Shown in pieces: positions 38,934 through 46,953 of a stretch of DNA of 64,000 bases. Source of the DNA: Secundilactobacillus angelensis (GTDB taxonomy: Bacteria; Bacillota; Bacilli; Lactobacillales; Lactobacillaceae); NCBI RefSeq assembly GCF_012641075.1, contig NZ_JAAXLJ010000003.1, forward strand, positions 62,001 through 126,000, given 5' to 3'. Position 1 is the first letter of the stretch, and every line of letters begins with the position of its first letter. Under the pieces are notes generated by a model, which saw only the letters and a list, made by a program, of their open reading frames with translations, made no database searches and was not told the origin of the DNA. The translations under genes and the position numbers were made by a program.

Positions 38934-39698
38934 ATGAAATCTAATTTGAAAAAATCTTTATATATTGGTTTAGCTGCAGCATCAATGGTTGGTGCAGCTG
39001 ATTTAACACCGCAAACAGCAAATGCGAGTGCCGCTTATCGGACGATTCAGACGAAAACCTACTATGGTAATGTCTATCACGCTGTAAGTAAAACTAAATC
39101 CGTTTACATGTGGAATAGCACTCACACTAAGAAGTTGCATAATTTAAAGAATTATCCCAAGACTACTTGGTATGTGCAGAAGAGTGTTAAGCTGACCAAT
39201 GGTAAAACAACAGCGGTTTATTACTACGTTCAAAATCATAATAAAACCGTTAGTGGCTACGTTTGGCACGGTTATTTAACTAAAGGTTTTAACTCAGCTA
39301 ACCCTAATACTAAGCCAACCGCTCAAAGTCTCGCTCAGGATGCAGCTTTCACTCATCAGATTGCAACCCTGTTTCCACAAGCCCGTGAGTCTACAGCTTT
39401 AAATACTTACGCCAAGAACGTCAATACCCATGATATTAATGCTTATCAGGCTACTGTTGGGATTCAGAAGGATCTCAATGTTAAAGACGTCTATATTCTA
39501 AATGTGAAAGGTGTAAGCCGACCAGCAACACTTTCAAAGATTAAGACTCAGTTTGGTAAAGACACTCAGGTTTGGAAGAATGATAAGCTTGTGACCTATA
39601 ATGCCGCTGATCACTTAAATGATTTTAAGGGTGGTTATGTTGGATCATATATACTTTCTAGCACCGGCGTTTATCTGACAATTATCCTAGCAAAGTAA
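38934..39698 (+). CDS. Secreted surface protein of unknown function
   Basis: 254 residues. Signal peptide MKSNLKKSLYIGLAAASMVGAA followed by a region ending in ANASA, likely cleaved there. Residues about 35-120 form a Tyr/Lys/Thr-rich domain with repeats of the type TKSVYMWN, TWYVQKSVKL and YYYVQNHNKTVSGYVWHGYL, like the GW/SH3-type cell-wall-binding modules of lactobacilli. After a Pro/Asn/Thr linker comes a separate C-terminal domain (about 130-254) that I do not recognise. AAGGAGTG is the ribosome-binding site. Confidence 0.7.
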   Translation: MKSNLKKSLYIGLAAASMVGAADLTPQTANASAAYRTIQTKTYYGNVYHAVSKTKSVYMWNSTHTKKLHNLKNYPKTTWYVQKSVKLTNGKTTAVYYYVQNHNKTVSGYVWHGYLTKGFNSANPNTKPTAQSLAQDAAFTHQIATLFPQARESTALNTYAKNVNTHDINAYQATVGIQKDLNVKDVYILNVKGVSRPATLSKIKTQFGKDTQVWKNDKLVTYNAADHLNDFKGGYVGSYILSSTGVYLTIILAK

Positions 39699-39783
39699 GA
39701 TTGAATGATACTAAATTTGTGAGCCTTTAGATTACCAGCCCGGTGACATTATTCGCTATTGCCGGAAGAAAATGACAATTAAC

Positions 39784-39836
39784 GTGCAAAAGTCGACAAA
39801 AGCCAGATTCCCTTTTCTAAGGAAACCTGGCTTTTG
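39784..39836 (+). repeat. Terminator-like hairpin, left copy of a flanking repeat
   Basis: AAAAGCCAG/CTGGCTTTT outer stem and TTCC/GGAA inner stem. Shares CCAGA, TTCCCTTT, CTAA, GGAAA, CTGG and the preceding GTGCAAAA with the hairpin at 41197-41245, on the other side of the DUF4143 gene. Confidence 0.65.
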
Positions 39837-39848
39837 TCATTACATTGC

Positions 39849-39948
39849 AATATGAAGTATAGTTCATATTTTGAATTATTTTTGCGGAATATGAAGTATA
39901 CTTCATATTTTATGGAAAATCTTAATAATGTGAAGTATACTTCATATT
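39849..39948. promoter_or_regulatory. Array of three 22-bp palindromes at 39-bp spacing
   Basis: Copies at 39849-39870, 39888-39909 and 39927-39948, all with core TGAAGTATACTTCA (first copy has one arm mismatch, third copy one outer mismatch, middle copy perfect). Centres are 39 bp apart both times. The third abuts the GAGGTG ribosome-binding site of the DUF4143 ATPase gene. Probably operators for a dimeric repressor, perhaps cooperative; the binding protein is not identified. Confidence 0.75.
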
Positions 39949-39959
39949 GAGGTGATACC

Positions 39960-41162
39960 ATGATTGAACGACCGGAATATTTAGAACAGTTAATTAGGTT
40001 GAAAGATAACGATATGATTAAAGTGATCACCGGTGTCAGAAGGTCTGGCAAGTCTGTATTACTCATGTTGTATCGTGATTATTTGTTAGCCCAGGGAATT
40101 ATAGACGAAAACATTATCTATTATAATTTTGAAAGTTTAGAAGTTCTCAATGTTAGGGACGCAGATCAGTTGAGAGATTTGCTATTGAGTAAATTAAAAA
40201 AAGGCGTCCATCAATATGTGATGTTAGATGAAATTCAAATGGTTGCGGAATGGCAACAAATCGTGAACGCTATTAGGGTGAGTTATGATTGTGATATTGT
40301 CATTACTGGCTCAAACGCCAAAATGCTATCTGGCGAATTGGCTACTTTACTTAGCGGTAGGTATGTTGAAATTAGAATCTATCCGTTTTCGTTTAAAGAA
40401 TATCTTGCTGCAATTGGTGTTGATAAGGACTCTAATCAAATTTCCAAGGCTTTTGACAACTTTGAACGATTTGGGGGGTTCCCAGCAGTAGTATTGAGTG
40501 GTCAAACAATAAAAGATACCATGCTTCAAGGAATATCAGATTCCATTATTTTGAACGATGTGGCCACACGAGCGAATATTCGAGATGTGGAAACTCTGAA
40601 AGCGCTAGTCAGCTTTCTAACTGATAATATCGGCCAGCTTGTTAATCTGACGAAGATTGCAAACACCTTGAAGAGTGAAGGTATCAACACCAACGTTCAT
40701 ACGTTAGAAAATTATTTGACTGCACTTGAGAACGCGTTTCTGTTCTACCGAGTTCGACAATATAATATTAGGGGCAGAGCGTACTTAAAGACCTCTGGCA
40801 AGTACTTTATAGTGGATCCTGGCTTGAGACGCATTGGTATCAGTAGGCGTCCCGGAAATTTTGCGGGGCAATTAGAAAATATTGTGTATATCGAACTGTT
40901 ACGGCGTGGTTATGCTGTAGATGTGGGAAAGATTGATCAGCAAGAAATCGATTTTGTTGCGAGAAAAAGTGAAGATCTCAGATATATTCAAGTTACCTAC
41001 GAATTACCGCAGAATACTCATGAAACAGATAACTTGCTGAAAATTACTGATAACTACAAGAAAACGCTGATTACACAGCAATACTATCCTGATATTAAGC
41101 TGATTGATGGGGTTGAGGTTGTTAATGTAATGGACTGGTTGTTAGACGATGAGCGCTATTGA
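39960..41162 (+). CDS. AAA-type ATP-binding protein with DUF4143 domain
   Basis: 400 residues. N-terminal P-loop ATPase: Walker A GVRRSGKSV at 25-33, Walker B VMLDEIQ near 81, ITGSNAKMLSGELATLLSGRY (sensor-like), then RIYPFSFKEYL. The C-terminal half is the DUF4143 region with a restriction-endonuclease-like core (VDVGKIDQQEIDFVA). These proteins are scattered, sometimes in many paralogues, across Firmicutes and Bacteroidetes; function is unknown, with defence or mobile-element links often suspected. It is a single-gene unit between the palindrome array and a terminator. Confidence 0.85.
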   Translation: MIERPEYLEQLIRLKDNDMIKVITGVRRSGKSVLLMLYRDYLLAQGIIDENIIYYNFESLEVLNVRDADQLRDLLLSKLKKGVHQYVMLDEIQMVAEWQQIVNAIRVSYDCDIVITGSNAKMLSGELATLLSGRYVEIRIYPFSFKEYLAAIGVDKDSNQISKAFDNFERFGGFPAVVLSGQTIKDTMLQGISDSIILNDVATRANIRDVETLKALVSFLTDNIGQLVNLTKIANTLKSEGINTNVHTLENYLTALENAFLFYRVRQYNIRGRAYLKTSGKYFIVDPGLRRIGISRRPGNFAGQLENIVYIELLRRGYAVDVGKIDQQEIDFVARKSEDLRYIQVTYELPQNTHETDNLLKITDNYKKTLITQQYYPDIKLIDGVEVVNVMDWLLDDERY

Positions 41163-41196
41163 ATCGCGTATGGACAAGCAGAAAGTATCTAGAATG

Positions 41197-41245
41197 GTGC
41201 AAAAAACCAGACTTCCCTTTCTAATAGGGAAATCTGGTTTTTTTG
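41197..41245 (+). terminator. Terminator after DUF4143 gene, right copy of a flanking repeat
   Basis: AAAACCAGA/TCTGGTTTT and TTCCC/GGGAA stems with seven T residues; resembles the hairpin at 39784-39836. Confidence 0.75.
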
Positions 41246-41260
41246 AATTTCACATTGTTC

Positions 41261-41545
41261 TTAAGAAACCGGACTAAATTGAATAGTTAATCGTTGATTA
41301 GTTGCCTGGGCAATCTCAGATAACAGCCTAGTCGAAGCATTCATTGAGCCATTTTCAATTCTAGCAATAGTCGATTGAGGTTTACCAACTAGACTAGCAA
41401 AATCACGTTGACTCATCCCCATATTTTCTCGTAGCTCACGTACTTTAACCGCAACCTCTAGGTTAATATTTTCCTGCTCAACGAGTTTTGCAAACTCAGG
41501 ATTGTTTTTACTTCTTTCAGCTACATACTCATCAATTTTACTCAT
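41261..41545 (-). CDS. HigA-type XRE antitoxin, orphan
   Basis: 94 residues. Residues about 30-85 form an HTH (VRELRENMGMSQRDFASLVG, STIARIENG) preceded by an N-terminal segment typical of HigA-like antitoxins (SKNNPEFAKLVEQEN). GGAG precedes the ATG 41545. Upstream, overlapping by 4 nt (ATGA), is what looks like the tail of its toxin gene, without a start. So the antitoxin seems to have outlived its toxin. Confidence 0.8.
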   Translation of the reverse strand: MSKIDEYVAERSKNNPEFAKLVEQENINLEVAVKVRELRENMGMSQRDFASLVGKPQSTIARIENGSMNASTRLLSEIAQATNQRLTIQFSPVS

Positions 41546-41691
41546 TGCTTATTCTCCTTATTAAAATACTGGCTGCGCCGATTTCGAGCAATCCGCTTTT
41601 CGCTTTCCGGGGTTCTATATCCATATGATAGCCTATTTGCTATCAAGAAAACAAAATTTCTGCCTCCCGTTTCTTTTCCACAAGGGAGGGA
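41542..41691 (-). pseudogene. Remnant of a HigB/RelE-type toxin gene (C-terminal end)
   Basis: On the minus strand a frame of about 49 codons opens after a TGA (41694-41692), has no usable start, and ends with TGA 41544-41542 overlapping the antitoxin ATG. Its translation includes GRNFVFLIANRL and YGYRTPESEKRIARNRR, matching the pattern of HigB C termini (a beta strand followed by R/KTP-xx-E-xxx-A-xx-R). The order toxin-antitoxin with ATGA overlap is the normal higBA layout. Resemblance judged by eye. Confidence 0.5.
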
Positions 41692-41839
41692 TCAAACAAA
41701 CATACTTCACTAAAATAATACCGGAATTTTGTTTAGCCCTAAAATATAAAAGTATTCAAAATAGGGATAATAAAAATTCAATTTGTCTTTATTTTTACCC
41801 CGAAAATTTTTTTTACTTATTCTCATTATTTTACTTATT

Positions 41840-42925
41840 TTACTTATACCGGTGCAACTGATTCAACGCCTCACGCTGTTGCGTATCAATAATATGCGTA
41901 TAGAGTCCAGTAGCTGACGTTGAGCTTTGGCCCAATTGCGTGGCTACCAAATGTTCATTTTTTGTCTCCAGATACAATTTAGATGCTAGGGTATGCCGCA
42001 ACTTATGCGGCGTGATCCGCACATGGTTGAAGGCAGTTGAATACTTAGCTACTAACAATTCAACCGTCGCTGGTGTAATTCGGCGGGGCTCAGCCGTACT
42101 CTTGGTTAGAAACAGTGCCGGTGTTGCGGCAGTGGCGTGGTAACGTGACTGGCGGATGCGCACGTAGCTCGCAATATAGGGCAGCACCCATCGAGCAATT
42201 GGCACCGAATCCCACTTACCGCCTTTACGTCGAACGGTCACATTGGCCGTTTTCAGACTGAGGTGGCCAACATCCATGTTCGTCAGCTCAGAAACCCGAA
42301 TACCCGTTCCCAGCATCAGCGCGTTAATGGCCACGTCCCGCTCTCGGTCACGCTGATAATAGCGCAACCGCTTGGCATCCAGCTGCTGACCATACTCATC
42401 CTGAATGAAGTTCAAGTAAGCCTTATCCTGATCACCTAACATCAACTGATCTTTAATGTGGCTGGCACGGGTAGCGTAGGTTTCATTATCTTGTACCAGC
42501 GAAATTTTTTTCATCACGTTGCGGTAAAAATAGGGTTCGCCGTCACTATTTTCCGATTCAGCGGTTAGGAAGCGAAACAGTGCTGATAGGGCGTTTAACG
42601 ACCGGTTAACTGTGCGGTGGGATAACGCGCCTTGCGGATGTTGAGCCGTCTGCTTACCCCGGTTCAACAAGTAGGATTTGTAGAGTTCAACATCTTGCTT
42701 TTTCAGATGTTCAAGCTCCTTTAAGCCAACTTGTTTAATCGACTTAGCAGGGGACACGCCAGCTTCAATCAGCCATTCAAAGAACCGTTTAAATTCGTTT
42801 AGATACTGATACAAGGTGGCCGGTGATAAGGGCACAGCAGATTTAGCTAAATAGTAGTCACCAACGTAATCTGGCAGCTGGGCGACTAGTTTTTCATTGT
42901 GGGCAACATAGGTGGCTTGATCCAC
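41840..42925 (-). CDS. xerS: XerS-type tyrosine recombinase
   Basis: 361 residues. N-terminal SAM-like core-binding domain (about 20-160), catalytic domain with Arg in GTGIRVSEL, Lys in RRKGGK, HKLRH in ITPHKLRHTLAS, and the Tyr in ATGLYTHI. Length and N-terminal layout match the single-recombinase XerS of streptococci and lactobacilli, which resolves chromosome dimers. xerC is also present at 62 kb, so both types are encoded. GTG 42925 follows AAAGGAGG. An SOS-like box overlaps its presumed promoter. No phage genes adjoin it. Confidence 0.85.
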   Translation of the reverse strand: MDQATYVAHNEKLVAQLPDYVGDYYLAKSAVPLSPATLYQYLNEFKRFFEWLIEAGVSPAKSIKQVGLKELEHLKKQDVELYKSYLLNRGKQTAQHPQGALSHRTVNRSLNALSALFRFLTAESENSDGEPYFYRNVMKKISLVQDNETYATRASHIKDQLMLGDQDKAYLNFIQDEYGQQLDAKRLRYYQRDRERDVAINALMLGTGIRVSELTNMDVGHLSLKTANVTVRRKGGKWDSVPIARWVLPYIASYVRIRQSRYHATAATPALFLTKSTAEPRRITPATVELLVAKYSTAFNHVRITPHKLRHTLASKLYLETKNEHLVATQLGQSSTSATGLYTHIIDTQQREALNQLHRYK

Positions 42926-42949
42926 GTTACAATCCTCCTTTAAAGTTAA

Positions 42950-42963
42950 AGAACATATGTTCT
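42950..42963 (-). promoter_or_regulatory. LexA (SOS) box upstream of xerS
   Basis: AGAACATATGTTCT is a perfect 14-bp palindrome containing GAAC-N4-GTTC, the Gram-positive LexA box. It lies 25 nt before the xerS GTG and just downstream of a possible -10 TACAAT (minus strand, 42970-42965). Confidence 0.6.
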
Positions 42964-42989
42964 AATTGTACCATGAATGCCATCAAGAA

Positions 42990-44960
42990 TCACTTAGCAC
43001 GGGAAAAGGTATAAACGAACGACCAGTATGGATACTTGTGCTGATCGATTTCCAGCGGATAAGGGGCCAAGCGGTATGACATTGTCTTCGTAATCAAGAC
43101 AGACTGTGACCGCTGCAAATCATTTCTGAGCTGAATCCGGTACATGCCTTCTGGCAAAGTCCTTTTCAGCATGAGAGCGTCTTCTGTCCGCTTTAATTCG
43201 TAGTGCTGATGAGTCTGTTCGTTAATTAAAGTACCACTGAATTCAGCGGCGGGGTTCAAAGAAACGTCGAAGTGCCGTGCGGTGTGATTCAGTTTAACTT
43301 GTTGACTCAACGTGTCATAGGGGCGAATCTTAGTTTTTTTAGCGTCAAATTGCAGGGATAACTGGCTTTGCTGTTCAGCAACGTAATGACCACGTGCACT
43401 ATAAAGCGATGGCGCAACTACGAATACAGCTAGTGACGCTACGACAGCGCCAAGTGTAAACCAGCCCTCCTGCTTCGTCCGCTGCCGGATTCGTCGTTCG
43501 GATTCAAGTGCCAAGCTCGGAATGGAACAGAGAATCCCCAGCAACGGAACCATAACCTGGCCGTAACGGCTTTCGGTTTCCCATAAAAGGGTGTGAAAGG
43601 CAAGATAGCCTAAAGCAGTCAAAATAGTGAGCATAATCCGTGGATCATCCGTGGATTGAAAGCGTCTTTTCCACAATCTCAGGCAGCGGAAAAAGGTTTC
43701 AGCGTAGAGTAGGGTAAAACCGATTCGCATGACGATCATACCGATTGCCGACAGCTGTAGTTCAAATTTCTGATAGAGCTTCGGCGCGGCAATAAAACTG
43801 CCGGAATAAGCATTTGGCATAAAGGAGACGTTCAGCAGAATGCTGGCCTTTACAAACCAGCGCTTGAGGATGCCTAAGGGGCCTAATTGCTCCAGCCGCT
43901 CCGGTAAGGCCTTTTTTAAGTATTCTTGTTTAGCCTGCTTACCCTGAATCGAACTGAGCGTCTGAACATCGCTAAAACTATACCTGCCGGTAGTTCTGGG
44001 GTTATAGCTCATCCAGATCCAGTGTGCGGTTGGAAAGGCATACTCATTATTATTTTTGAAATGACCAGCTGACTTTAGCCCGGCAGCCGTTGGAACTGCT
44101 AAAACAAAACCTAGAACAATAAGAATCAGCGGCATTTTAATCAGATTTAACTGCTGACGATTTTTAATCAGCAGCCAGATCCCGACTAGCGAGACAGCTA
44201 CCAGTAAAACAATTAAGTTAGGCTTAACCACTTCGCCGACAATCACTGACAGCACTAAACCAATACCCGTCACGATTTTCTTTGTCCGATTAAACGACGA
44301 CCAGCCAATTAGAACGTTAAACACGATGGCTAAACTCAGCAAGGTGGGTAAATCGGAATAAAAAACCTGTAAGTAATACGTATACGCAAACGGACTAACC
44401 AAAAAGAACATTGCTGCTAATAAAGCGGCACCGTGCTGGTGACTTAAACGCCGAACCGAACGTAAAATAGCAAAAATAAAGATATCAAGCAAAATAAAGG
44501 ATAATAAATGGATGCCCCAGTAAGTATCCATATGAAGGAAGTTCGTCAGTTTAAGCCAATAGCTCAGTAAAATAGTTAGTGAAACGTTGTTGGGGAACCG
44601 CCAAAAATATAGCGAATCGTTCCAGCTCAGGTTACCGTGGCTAAGCTGTTCAGCCTGGACAAGTACCCGGAATGGATCGTGGTAAACAGAAGTTGGTAGG
44701 AAACGAAGAACCAGCAACTGAACGATCATAATCGCAATAAAAACCAAGGTTAGAATCCTAGTCACCGTTTTTTCGGATAACGATTTGTCCCATTTAAGGT
44801 AAAGCGGTTTTAAATACCAGATCGTTAAACAGCCGATTAAAACTAAACAGGTCGCTTTGATGTCGAAGGGCCGTAGCAGGTTTGAAATAATCCCAATGAT
44901 CATCGCAAAAGCTAATATTAAAGCTAAAATCGATGTAATACTTAATTTCTTAATTCGCAT
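42990..44960 (-). CDS. Multi-spanning membrane glycosyltransferase (GT39/PMT-like)
   Basis: 656 residues with roughly eleven to twelve hydrophobic helices over the first 510 residues and an extracytoplasmic C-terminal beta-rich part of about 140 residues. The first outer loop contains VYHDPFRVLVQAEQL, the acidic catalytic-type region of GT-C fold transferases that use polyprenyl-phosphate sugars. Probably decorates a wall polymer or lipid. AGGAG precedes the ATG. It follows the PAP2 phosphatase by 24 nt; such phosphatases recycle polyprenyl carriers, so the pairing makes sense. Acceptor unknown. Confidence 0.75.
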   Translation of the reverse strand: MRIKKLSITSILALILAFAMIIGIISNLLRPFDIKATCLVLIGCLTIWYLKPLYLKWDKSLSEKTVTRILTLVFIAIMIVQLLVLRFLPTSVYHDPFRVLVQAEQLSHGNLSWNDSLYFWRFPNNVSLTILLSYWLKLTNFLHMDTYWGIHLLSFILLDIFIFAILRSVRRLSHQHGAALLAAMFFLVSPFAYTYYLQVFYSDLPTLLSLAIVFNVLIGWSSFNRTKKIVTGIGLVLSVIVGEVVKPNLIVLLVAVSLVGIWLLIKNRQQLNLIKMPLILIVLGFVLAVPTAAGLKSAGHFKNNNEYAFPTAHWIWMSYNPRTTGRYSFSDVQTLSSIQGKQAKQEYLKKALPERLEQLGPLGILKRWFVKASILLNVSFMPNAYSGSFIAAPKLYQKFELQLSAIGMIVMRIGFTLLYAETFFRCLRLWKRRFQSTDDPRIMLTILTALGYLAFHTLLWETESRYGQVMVPLLGILCSIPSLALESERRIRQRTKQEGWFTLGAVVASLAVFVVAPSLYSARGHYVAEQQSQLSLQFDAKKTKIRPYDTLSQQVKLNHTARHFDVSLNPAAEFSGTLINEQTHQHYELKRTEDALMLKRTLPEGMYRIQLRNDLQRSQSVLITKTMSYRLAPYPLEIDQHKYPYWSFVYTFSRAK

Positions 44961-44984
44961 GGTGTAGTGTACTCCTAATAATCA

Positions 44985-45638
44985 TTATTCTTGTTGATTT
45001 GGTATGACTCGGCCAAATGCTAGTCGAAGAATCCCCCACCAGCCCAGAGCTAAACACAGGCCGGCTAATACATCACTTGGATAGTGAACAAATAAATAAA
45101 TGCGGTCAAACCCCATCAGACCTAACCAAATAAAACTCATGATACTCAAAATTAATCGCCATGACAGACGTTGGCACATTGGCAGCACAATCAAAATAAT
45201 GATCAGTACCATTGTGGCAGTGGAAGTGGTATGCCCACTGGGAAAACTGAACCCACCCTGGGCAACTAACTTACCAAGTGGTCTTGGGCGTTGAAAGGCC
45301 ATTTTAAGGATCCCGGTTAATATATTGATACCAACTTGGGCAGTCAGCACCCAGCCGGCCACAAAGTGTTGATGATGTTGCCAGAGCCACCAACTGGCAA
45401 TTAAGCAAATGATTAAATTCGCGGTTGGTGTCCCCAGCAGTGCGAACCATTTGAAAAAAGCAGTCGTTTCTGGCTGTCGAAACATGGTTGCGAACTGTTG
45501 AATTCCGCGGTCAAAATGACTGAGCCAGTTGGCTTGAAATTGAAGGCTAACAGCAATTGCTGCGAACCCGAGCCAAGCCAGTAAGGTAACTACCCACCAA
45601 GAATGATTAGCCTGTTGATGTCGATGCACAACTATCAA
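44985..45638 (-). CDS. PAP2 family membrane phosphatase
   Basis: 217 residues, about six helices. The three phosphatase signatures are visible: KMAFQRPRPLG (C1, KxxxxxxRP), FSFPSGHTTS (C2, PSGH), and DRIYLFVHYPSDVLAG (C3, R-x5-H-x3-D). Likely an undecaprenyl-diphosphate or phosphatidate phosphatase acting outside the membrane. Start TTG 45638 or GTG 45629; I kept the longer. First gene of the unit with the glycosyltransferase. Confidence 0.85.
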   Translation of the reverse strand: MIVVHRHQQANHSWWVVTLLAWLGFAAIAVSLQFQANWLSHFDRGIQQFATMFRQPETTAFFKWFALLGTPTANLIICLIASWWLWQHHQHFVAGWVLTAQVGINILTGILKMAFQRPRPLGKLVAQGGFSFPSGHTTSTATMVLIIILIVLPMCQRLSWRLILSIMSFIWLGLMGFDRIYLFVHYPSDVLAGLCLALGWWGILRLAFGRVIPNQQE

Positions 45639-45967
45639 ATCCCATCTTAATATTAGGTATGGTCATAACTTCCCTTATTCATAATCTTACACAGTATTAA
45701 GTTTTTCAATGGTTATCCACTTTAAGTGATGCATTAATTTTAAGCTAAAAGGGTGGACAGTAACCATTTTTAATAGAAAAATTAACCACCTTTGCTAAAA
45801 ATTAATAAACTTTTAGACGAATAACAGGTAATTTTCACGATTAATCAGGTATAATACGAATATTCAACAAATTTATTGAAATAGAGTTCTTATTTTAATA
45901 GATGGATAAGTAAACAAGCATAAGAGAGCTAGAATTTCCCGCAGAATCCGAAAGGGTGGAGAGAAGA
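45639..45967. other. Divergent intergenic region with imperfect inverted repeat
   Basis: No gene seen. Contains an imperfect inverted repeat (AATGGTTA at 45709 region against TAACCATT before 45770) and a TATAAT box at 45850-45855, about 110 nt before folD, which may be its promoter. Confidence 0.4.
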
Positions 45968-46837
45968 TTGATTATTGATGGTAAAGGTTTATCCAATCAA
46001 TTAGATAATAGTATGAAAGCTGAAGTTGACGCAATGCATGAGGCGGGGATTGAACCCAAGCTCGTGGTGATTATTGTGGGCAACGATCCCGCTAGTCAAA
46101 TCTACGTCCGAAATAAGCACCGTAAAGCGATTAAGCTTGGTATCACGTCAATTATCGAGCGTCGGCCGCAAGACTTTACACAGGCCGAATTATTGGCTCT
46201 AATTGACCAATATAACCGTGACGATAGTGTCCATGGTATTCTGGTTCAATTGCCATTACCCAAACAGATTGATGAAACAACGATTATCCGGGCAATTGCC
46301 ATTGAAAAAGACGTTGATGGCTTCCGACCTGAAAATATCGGTAAGCTTTTTAATAATAGTCAAGGTTACTATCCAGTTTCATGTACGCCAAAGGGCATTA
46401 TGACAATGCTATCGCACTATGAGATTGATCCTCGAGGCCAGCACGCCGTCATCGTGGGCGATTCGAACATCGTGGGACGACCAATGGGGGCCTTGCTGCT
46501 GAATGCTGGTGCAACCGTCACATACACCCATATTTTAACCAAGGATCTCGCGTCATTTACACGAACCGCGGACATTTTGATTGTTGCCACCGGGGTCGCT
46601 CATTTAATTAAAGCGGCTGCAATCAAGCCAGGTGCGACCGTTATCGATGTTGGAATGGATCGAGATGAAAACGGTAAGTTAGTGGGTGATGTGGATTACG
46701 ATCACGCCAAGGATGTCGCTGGTGCCATTACCCCAGTTCCAGGTGGGGTGGGGCCAATGACGATCACGGCCCTGATGCAGCAAACACTCGAACTAACAAA
46801 ACTCGCTACCCAGCGAACCCTTGAAACGGTTAAGTAA
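45968..46837 (+). CDS. folD: Bifunctional methylene-THF dehydrogenase/cyclohydrolase
   Basis: 289 residues from TTG 45968 (GGTGGAG ahead); GTG 45956 also in frame. Family marks: VGNDPASQIYVRNKHRKAIKLG with the catalytic Lys, GILVQLPLPKQID, DVDGFRPENIG, the nucleotide loop VGDSNIVGRPMGALL, and the C-terminal GGVGPMTITALM. Converts 5,10-methylene-THF to 10-formyl-THF, feeding purine synthesis together with fhs. Confidence 0.95.
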   Translation: MIIDGKGLSNQLDNSMKAEVDAMHEAGIEPKLVVIIVGNDPASQIYVRNKHRKAIKLGITSIIERRPQDFTQAELLALIDQYNRDDSVHGILVQLPLPKQIDETTIIRAIAIEKDVDGFRPENIGKLFNNSQGYYPVSCTPKGIMTMLSHYEIDPRGQHAVIVGDSNIVGRPMGALLLNAGATVTYTHILTKDLASFTRTADILIVATGVAHLIKAAAIKPGATVIDVGMDRDENGKLVGDVDYDHAKDVAGAITPVPGGVGPMTITALMQQTLELTKLATQRTLETVK

Positions 46838-46953
46838 TTCAACTCTAAACCTGTAAACTAGCGGCTAGTTTTCGTTGCCAAAGTTCAATTTTCCCTGTTT
46901 TCTTATCTACTTTTGCGGTAATGTAAAAGTATTATGAAACTGGGGGATAACGT

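Noticed and set aside
39849-39948. CRISPR array
   Set aside because: Repeats are short perfect palindromes with only 17-bp spacers, three copies, directly at a ribosome-binding site; no cas genes. Operators fit better.
41811-41847. Three TTTTACTTAT repeats at the xerS 3' end as a dif site
   Set aside because: They are short direct repeats in AT-rich sequence without the inverted 11-6-11 layout of dif sites.
41840-42925. Prophage or integrative element integrase
   Set aside because: No phage or conjugation genes nearby, and length and motifs match housekeeping XerS.
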